From: DATAFF01 sp036257595
GTDB lineage: Bacteria > Pseudomonadota > Alphaproteobacteria > Rhizobiales > Aestuariivirgaceae
NCBI GenBank assembly: GCA_036257595.1
Contig: DATAFF010000089.1
Location: forward strand, 1 to 9,551
Length of the DNA stretch: 9,551 bases
Direction: 5' to 3'
The translations under genes and the position numbers were made by a program. Positions within the stretch are counted from its first letter, which is position 1. Every line of letters begins with the position of its first letter. This document shows positions 6,207 to 9,551 of the stretch, piece after piece. The notes under the pieces were generated by a model. That model saw only the letters and a program-made list of their open reading frames with translations, did not search any database and was not told the origin of the DNA.

Positions 6207-6938
6207 ATGGGAGTCCGATCGCTCGTTGCGATACTGGCCCTGACAATCGCCCTGATCGCGGTTCTCGGATCACAGCCGCAATGGGCGGTGTTCATGCCGG
6301 GCCTGCTCGAAGGCACCTGGATCACCGTCATGGTGGCGCTGCTCGGCTCGGCGCTGGCGGTGGTCGCCGGTCTCGCGGCCGGGCTCGCCCGGCTCTATGC
6401 GCCGACGCCGATCCGGTGGGTGGCCTCGACCTATGTCGAGGTTTTCCGCGGCACCTCGGCGCTGGTGCAGCTGTTCTGGCTGTTCTTCGTGCTGCCGCAA
6501 TTCGGCCTGTCGCTCGAGCCGTTCACCGTGGCGGTGCTGGGGCTCGGGCTCAATGTCGGCGCCTATGGCTCGGAGGTGGTGCGCGGCGCCATCCAGGCGG
6601 TGCCGCGCGGCCAATGGGAGGCATCGACCGCGCTCAACATGACGCGACCGCAGATGCTCCGGCGGATCATCCTGCCGCAGGCCTTCGTCGCCATGGTGCC
6701 GCCCTGGGGCAACCTCTTCATCGAGCTGCTCAAGTCGACGGCGCTGGTGTCGCTGATCACGCTGGGCGATCTCGCCTTCCGGGCGCAACAGATGAACCAG
6801 ACGACGATGCGGACCATCCCGATCTTCACGCTCGTGCTCCTGATCTATCTCGCCATCTCGCTCGTGATCACCATCGGCATGCGGTCGCTCGAGGGCCGGC
6901 TCGGCAAGGGCCTGGCGCGGGGCCGGGGAGCGCGCTGA
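6207..6938 (+). CDS. ehuC: Ectoine-type ABC transporter permease EhuC
   Basis: This 243-residue inner-membrane permease belongs to the polar amino acid (HisM/GlnP) type. Hydrophobic segments lie near 6-22, 36-62, 84-98, 106-120, 160-188 and 204-225. The coupling EAA loop starts at E138 (EASTALNM) and ends at ILPQAF (155-160), with Asn144 where many relatives have Gly. It contacts the ATPase EhuA. FRGTSALVQLFWLFFVLPQFG (80-100) is the usual conserved permease segment. The ATG at 6207 has only a weak ribosome site. A stop at 6180-6182 limits upstream extension, and no better start exists in between. Its stop shares one base with the start of ehuD. It should pair with EhuD to form the channel for solute delivered by EhuB. 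Confidence 0.92.
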   Translation: MGVRSLVAILALTIALIAVLGSQPQWAVFMPGLLEGTWITVMVALLGSALAVVAGLAAGLARLYAPTPIRWVASTYVEVFRGTSALVQLFWLFFVLPQFGLSLEPFTVAVLGLGLNVGAYGSEVVRGAIQAVPRGQWEASTALNMTRPQMLRRIILPQAFVAMVPPWGNLFIELLKSTALVSLITLGDLAFRAQQMNQTTMRTIPIFTLVLLIYLAISLVITIGMRSLEGRLGKGLARGRGAR

Positions 6939-7609
6939 TGGAAACCGAGACGCTGTGGGACTGGAGCTATGTGGCGGAGATCCTGCCGATCCTCGCCGGC
7001 GCGGCGGTGGTCACCATCGAGGCGACGCTCATCGGCTTCGCGCTGGCGGCGGTCATCGGGCTCGTGCTCGCCATCCTGCGCTTCGCGGTGCCCGCCTTGA
7101 GCTGGCCGGTGGCGGCGCTCGTCGAATTCATCCGCTCGACGCCGCTCCTGATCCAGATCTTCTTCCTGTTCTTCGTCTTTCCCGAATTCGGCATCGTGCT
7201 CGATGCGTTCACCGCCGGCGTGCTGGCGCTCGGGCTGCATTACGGCGCCTATTGCTCGGAGGTCTATCGCGCCGGGCTCGAAGCGGTGCCGCGCGGCCAG
7301 TGGGAAGCGGCGATCGCGCTCAATCTCGGTCAGACCACGACGTTCCGCGACATCATCCTGCCGCAGGCGCTGCCGCCGATCGTGCCGGCGCTCGGCAATT
7401 ATCTCGTCGCCTTGTTCAAGGAGACGCCGCTGCTCTCGGCGATCGCGGTGCTCGAGCTGATGCAGACGGCGAAGATCCTGGGATCGGAGACCTTTCGCTA
7501 CAACGAGCCGATCACGCTGGTGGGGTTGTTCTTTCTCGCCATGAGCCTGGTCTCGGCCGCCGCCATCCGGCTGGTCGAGCGCTATCTCAAGCGGAGGGTT
7601 GCGCGATGA
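6938..7609 (+). CDS. ehuD: Ectoine-type ABC transporter permease EhuD
   Basis: This 223-residue permease is the partner of EhuC. The ATG at 6938 overlaps the ehuC stop by one base (TGATG) and follows GGGGAG at 6925-6930. The N-terminal METETLWDW and hydrophobic segments near 13-48, 53-62, 69-84, 90-104, 145-172 and 190-212 fit the polar amino acid permease family. The EAA loop reads EAAIALNLG (123-131) and ends in IILPQAL (139-145), again with Asn instead of Gly at the ALG position, as in EhuC. FIRSTPLLIQIFFLFFVFPEFG (64-85, given in part) matches the paralogous segment of EhuC, so the two permeases arose by duplication. The stop overlaps the ehuA start by four bases (ATGA). A longer frame reading through from 6281 is an overlap artefact of ehuC. 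Confidence 0.93.
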   Translation: METETLWDWSYVAEILPILAGAAVVTIEATLIGFALAAVIGLVLAILRFAVPALSWPVAALVEFIRSTPLLIQIFFLFFVFPEFGIVLDAFTAGVLALGLHYGAYCSEVYRAGLEAVPRGQWEAAIALNLGQTTTFRDIILPQALPPIVPALGNYLVALFKETPLLSAIAVLELMQTAKILGSETFRYNEPITLVGLFFLAMSLVSAAAIRLVERYLKRRVAR

Positions 7610-8382
7610 CAATGCCGATGGTCCGATTCGACAAGGTGACGAAGCGCTATGGGCCGCTCACCGTGCTCGACCAGCTCGATCTCGATGTGGCGCGCGGCGA
7701 GAAGGTGGCGATCATCGGGCCGTCGGGATCGGGCAAGACCACCGTGCTGCGCATGATCATGACGCTCGAGAGGATCGATGACGGCGTGATCTATGTCGAG
7801 GGCGAGCCCTTGACTCACATGACGCGCAATGGCCGCCTGGTGCCGGCGGATGCCAGGCACATCCGGCAGGTGCGGGCCAAGATCGGCATGGTGTTCCAGC
7901 ATTTCAATCTGTTCCCTCACATGACGGCGCTCGCCAATTGCACCGAGGCGCCGATGACGGTGCTCCGGCTCAAGCGCAAGGAAGCCGAGGAACGGGCGGG
8001 CGACCTCCTGGCGATGGTCGGGCTGGCCGACAAGCGCGGCCATTATCCATCGCAGCTGTCGGGCGGCCAGCAGCAGCGGGTGGCGATCGCCCGGGCGCTG
8101 GCGATGCGGCCCAAGGTGATGCTGTTCGACGAGGTGACGTCGGCACTCGATCCCGAGCTCGTCGGCGAGGTGCTGAACGTCATCCGCAAGCTTGGCGCCG
8201 AGCATGACCTGACCATGCTGATGGTGACCCACCAGATGGGCTTCGCCAAGGAGTTTGCCGACCGCGTCTGTTTCTTCTATCAGGGGCGGATCGCCGAGCA
8301 GGGCTCGCCGTCCGAGCTGTTCGGCGCACCGAAGAACGATCGCACTCGCCAATTCTTAAGGGCGGTGCTGGAAGCGGGATGA
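7606..8382 (+). CDS. ehuA: Ectoine-type ABC transporter ATPase EhuA
   Basis: This 258-residue cytoplasmic ATPase energises EhuCD. It has Walker A GPSGSGKT (38-45), Q-loop VFQHFNLFPHMT (96-107), signature LSGGQQQRVAIARAL (151-165), Walker B VMLFDEVTSALDPE (171-184) and the switch histidine H209. The FDEVTSALDPELVGEVL run is the hallmark of polar amino acid importers. The insert TRNGRLVPADARHIRQVR (73-90) between the first beta sheet and the Q-loop also occurs in Ehu and related ATPases. The ATG at 7606 overlaps the ehuD stop by four bases and follows GGAGGG (7593-7598). The stop in turn overlaps the regulator start by four bases. In Sinorhizobium meliloti the order is ehuABCD as I recall; here the ATPase is last. 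Confidence 0.95.
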   Translation: MTMPMVRFDKVTKRYGPLTVLDQLDLDVARGEKVAIIGPSGSGKTTVLRMIMTLERIDDGVIYVEGEPLTHMTRNGRLVPADARHIRQVRAKIGMVFQHFNLFPHMTALANCTEAPMTVLRLKRKEAEERAGDLLAMVGLADKRGHYPSQLSGGQQQRVAIARALAMRPKVMLFDEVTSALDPELVGEVLNVIRKLGAEHDLTMLMVTHQMGFAKEFADRVCFFYQGRIAEQGSPSELFGAPKNDRTRQFLRAVLEAG

Positions 8383-9083
8383 TTTCGATGGATGTGCCGC
8401 TGAAGCCGTTGAGCGTGTCGCGCGAGCGCTATGAACGGATCTACCGGCTGATCCGCGATCGCATCTGTCTGCTCGAGTACAAGCCCGGCGCCAGGCTGGC
8501 GGAGGAGGACCTGGCGCGCGAGTTCGGCGTGTCGCGCACGCCGATCCGGCGCGTGCTGTCGCGGCTCGAAAACGAGGGGCTGCTGACGAGCCGGCATGGC
8601 GTCGGGACGTTCGTCACCGATATCGATCTCGGCTCGCTGATCCAGGTCTACCGACTGCGCATGGAGCTCGCAGAGATGATGGGAAGGCTCGACCCGCTGC
8701 CGCGGACGAGCGCCGACCTCGATCAGGTCCGGGCGCTGATCGCGCGCTCGGATCTGCTGGTCAAGGAGCCGGACGGCCGGGCCTATGCGCGGCTCAACAT
8801 GGATTTCTTTCAGGAGCTGTCGTCGATGATCGGCAATCAGCCGCTGAAGGAGATCACTTGCCGGCTCTATTACCAGACCACGCGAATCTGGCTCACCATG
8901 GTGCCGCATCTCAACCTGCCGGAGGAGATCGCGATCTTTCGTCGCGAGATGATCGACATTTTGGAGGCCATGGAGCTCGGCGACTTCGAAGCGGTCGGCC
9001 ATATAAGGCGCAGCCACATCTCGATGAGCGTCAAGCGGATGACGCTGTTCTCGCATCACGAGAGCTCCTCCGATGTCATTTGA
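8379..9083 (+). CDS. GntR-family transcriptional regulator with FCD domain
   Basis: This 234-residue DNA-binding regulator has a winged helix-turn-helix at about 15-80, including LAREFGVSRTPIRRVLSRLE (45-64). An all-helical FCD ligand-binding domain covers about 86-216. The positions that bind metal in many FCD proteins look altered: N140 for Asp, F144 for His in the FH motif, M191 for the His of the EH motif. Only H213 appears kept. It may therefore bind its effector without a metal, as FadR does. The ATG at 8379 overlaps the ehuA stop (ATGA); an in-frame ATG at 8388 is an alternative. Sitting inside the operon, it probably controls that operon and the divergent hydrolase through the palindromes at 5154-5169 and 5250-5265, and so its own level. 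The effector is unknown. Well-known ectoine regulators (MocR-type EnuR, AsnC-type DoeX) are different families. Confidence 0.93.
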   Translation: MISMDVPLKPLSVSRERYERIYRLIRDRICLLEYKPGARLAEEDLAREFGVSRTPIRRVLSRLENEGLLTSRHGVGTFVTDIDLGSLIQVYRLRMELAEMMGRLDPLPRTSADLDQVRALIARSDLLVKEPDGRAYARLNMDFFQELSSMIGNQPLKEITCRLYYQTTRIWLTMVPHLNLPEEIAIFRREMIDILEAMELGDFEAVGHIRRSHISMSVKRMTLFSHHESSSDVI

Positions 9084-9551
9084 CTCGATGATCCGGCTTG
9101 GATTCCTCTATCCGCCCTGCGGCGCCGAGGATGAGCTCTATCACTATGGCGAGCTGGCGGCCCCGAACATCAGGGTGACGCTCATCGGCACGCGGATCTT
9201 CGGCGAGGACGACGAGCATGCCGTGCATCATCTCAGCCGGACAGGGCAGCTCGACAATCTGCGGCAAAGCGCGGCGATCCTCGGCCGCCTCAGGCCCGCC
9301 GTCGTGATTTGGGCGTGCACAAGCGGCAGCTTCGTCCATGGTCTCGAGCATGCGCGGGCGCAAGCTGATGCGATCGGTGAGGCAGCAGGCTGCGCCGGAT
9401 CCAGCACGTCGCTTGCTTTTGCCAGGGCGTGTGAGCATCTCGGCGTCGCGAAGGTGGCCGTGCTGGCGAGCTATCCCGAACCGGCCGCGCAAGCTTTCCG
9501 GCGGTTCCTTGCACAATCGGGATTGACCGTGACGGCGATGCGCTGGCTGTC
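9073..9551 (+). CDS. Asp/Glu racemase/maleate isomerase-like (EutA-like) protein, 3' end beyond the window
   Basis: From the ATG at 9073 the frame is open for 159 codons to the window edge. It overlaps the regulator gene by 11 bases; an in-frame ATG at 9088 is an alternative start. LGFLYPPCGAEDELYHYGE (9-27), GEDDEH (44-49) and WACTSGSFVHG (80-90) with Cys82 place it in the Asp/Glu racemase, maleate isomerase and arylmalonate decarboxylase superfamily. SSTSLAFARACEHLGV, VAVLASYPEP and the following helix match the second half of the first Rossmann-like domain. Cys82 is the expected first catalytic cysteine; the second would lie beyond the edge. EutA, a member of ectoine/hydroxyectoine use operons, belongs to this superfamily. 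The context favours that assignment, but racemase or isomerase roles on another substrate remain possible. Confidence 0.88.
   Translation, partial: MSFDSMIRLGFLYPPCGAEDELYHYGELAAPNIRVTLIGTRIFGEDDEHAVHHLSRTGQLDNLRQSAAILGRLRPAVVIWACTSGSFVHGLEHARAQADAIGEAAGCAGSSTSLAFARACEHLGVAKVAVLASYPEPAAQAFRRFLAQSGLTVTAMRWL

Noticed and set aside
5305..6273. A 322-codon minus-strand open frame opposite ehuB
   Set aside because: The composition is Arg/Leu/Glu-rich with no recognisable family, and it fully overlaps a confidently identified binding protein.
6281..6937. N-terminal extension of the EhuD frame overlapping ehuC
   Set aside because: The Arg/Ala/His-rich translation is an out-of-frame reading of ehuC. 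Real permease sequence begins at the ATG at 6938.
6955..7605. N-terminal extension of the EhuA frame overlapping ehuD
   Set aside because: The translation before 7606 is an out-of-frame reading of ehuD without ABC features, and the ATG at 7606 has a good ribosome site.

Overview
The window looks like chromosomal DNA of a high-GC alphaproteobacterium, probably of the Hyphomicrobiales (Rhizobiales). The evidence is the GC-rich codon use, an Ehu-type ectoine uptake operon resembling that of Sinorhizobium, and tightly overlapping genes. No rRNA, tRNA, CRISPR array, transposase or phage gene was seen.

Left third (1-3248, all on the minus strand). This is a three-gene export operon in the order adaptor, ATPase, permease. 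The periplasmic adaptor is MacA/HlyD-like with a long alpha-helical hairpin and a TolC-docking motif. The ATPase is of the LolD/MacB type and the permease is a MacB/FtsX-type protein cut by the left edge. Together they would form a MacAB-TolC-style tripartite pump in which the ATPase and permease are separate proteins rather than one MacB chain. The cargo is unknown.

Middle (3249-3992). A 394-base gap with an AT-rich core separates the export operon from a divergent gene for an 85-residue exported protein of unknown function (3643-3900, plus). Behind it lie a hairpin followed by a T-rich run on the minus strand and a heptameric inverted repeat. These sit between convergent gene ends.

Right two thirds (3993-9551). 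This is a probable ectoine/5-hydroxyectoine (or closely related compatible solute) uptake and breakdown locus. A creatinase/EutD(DoeA)-like M24-fold hydrolase lies on the minus strand. Divergent from it runs ehuB-ehuC-ehuD-ehuA (binding protein, two permeases, ATPase), then a GntR/FCD regulator, then the start of an Asp/Glu-racemase/maleate-isomerase-like gene (EutA-like) cut by the right edge. From ehuC onward every junction overlaps by 1 to 11 bases, so this is one transcript with likely translational coupling. The 163-base divergent spacer holds two palindromes sharing the core TGTRYACA, the best candidates for operators of the co-transcribed GntR protein.

The model is that EhuB captures the solute in the periplasm, EhuCDA imports it, the M24-fold protein opens or hydrolyses it, and the GntR protein senses an intermediate. 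The role of the EutA-like protein is not known. Most interesting are the missing metal ligands in both the M24-fold protein and the FCD regulator, the paired palindromes, and the heptad inverted repeat.
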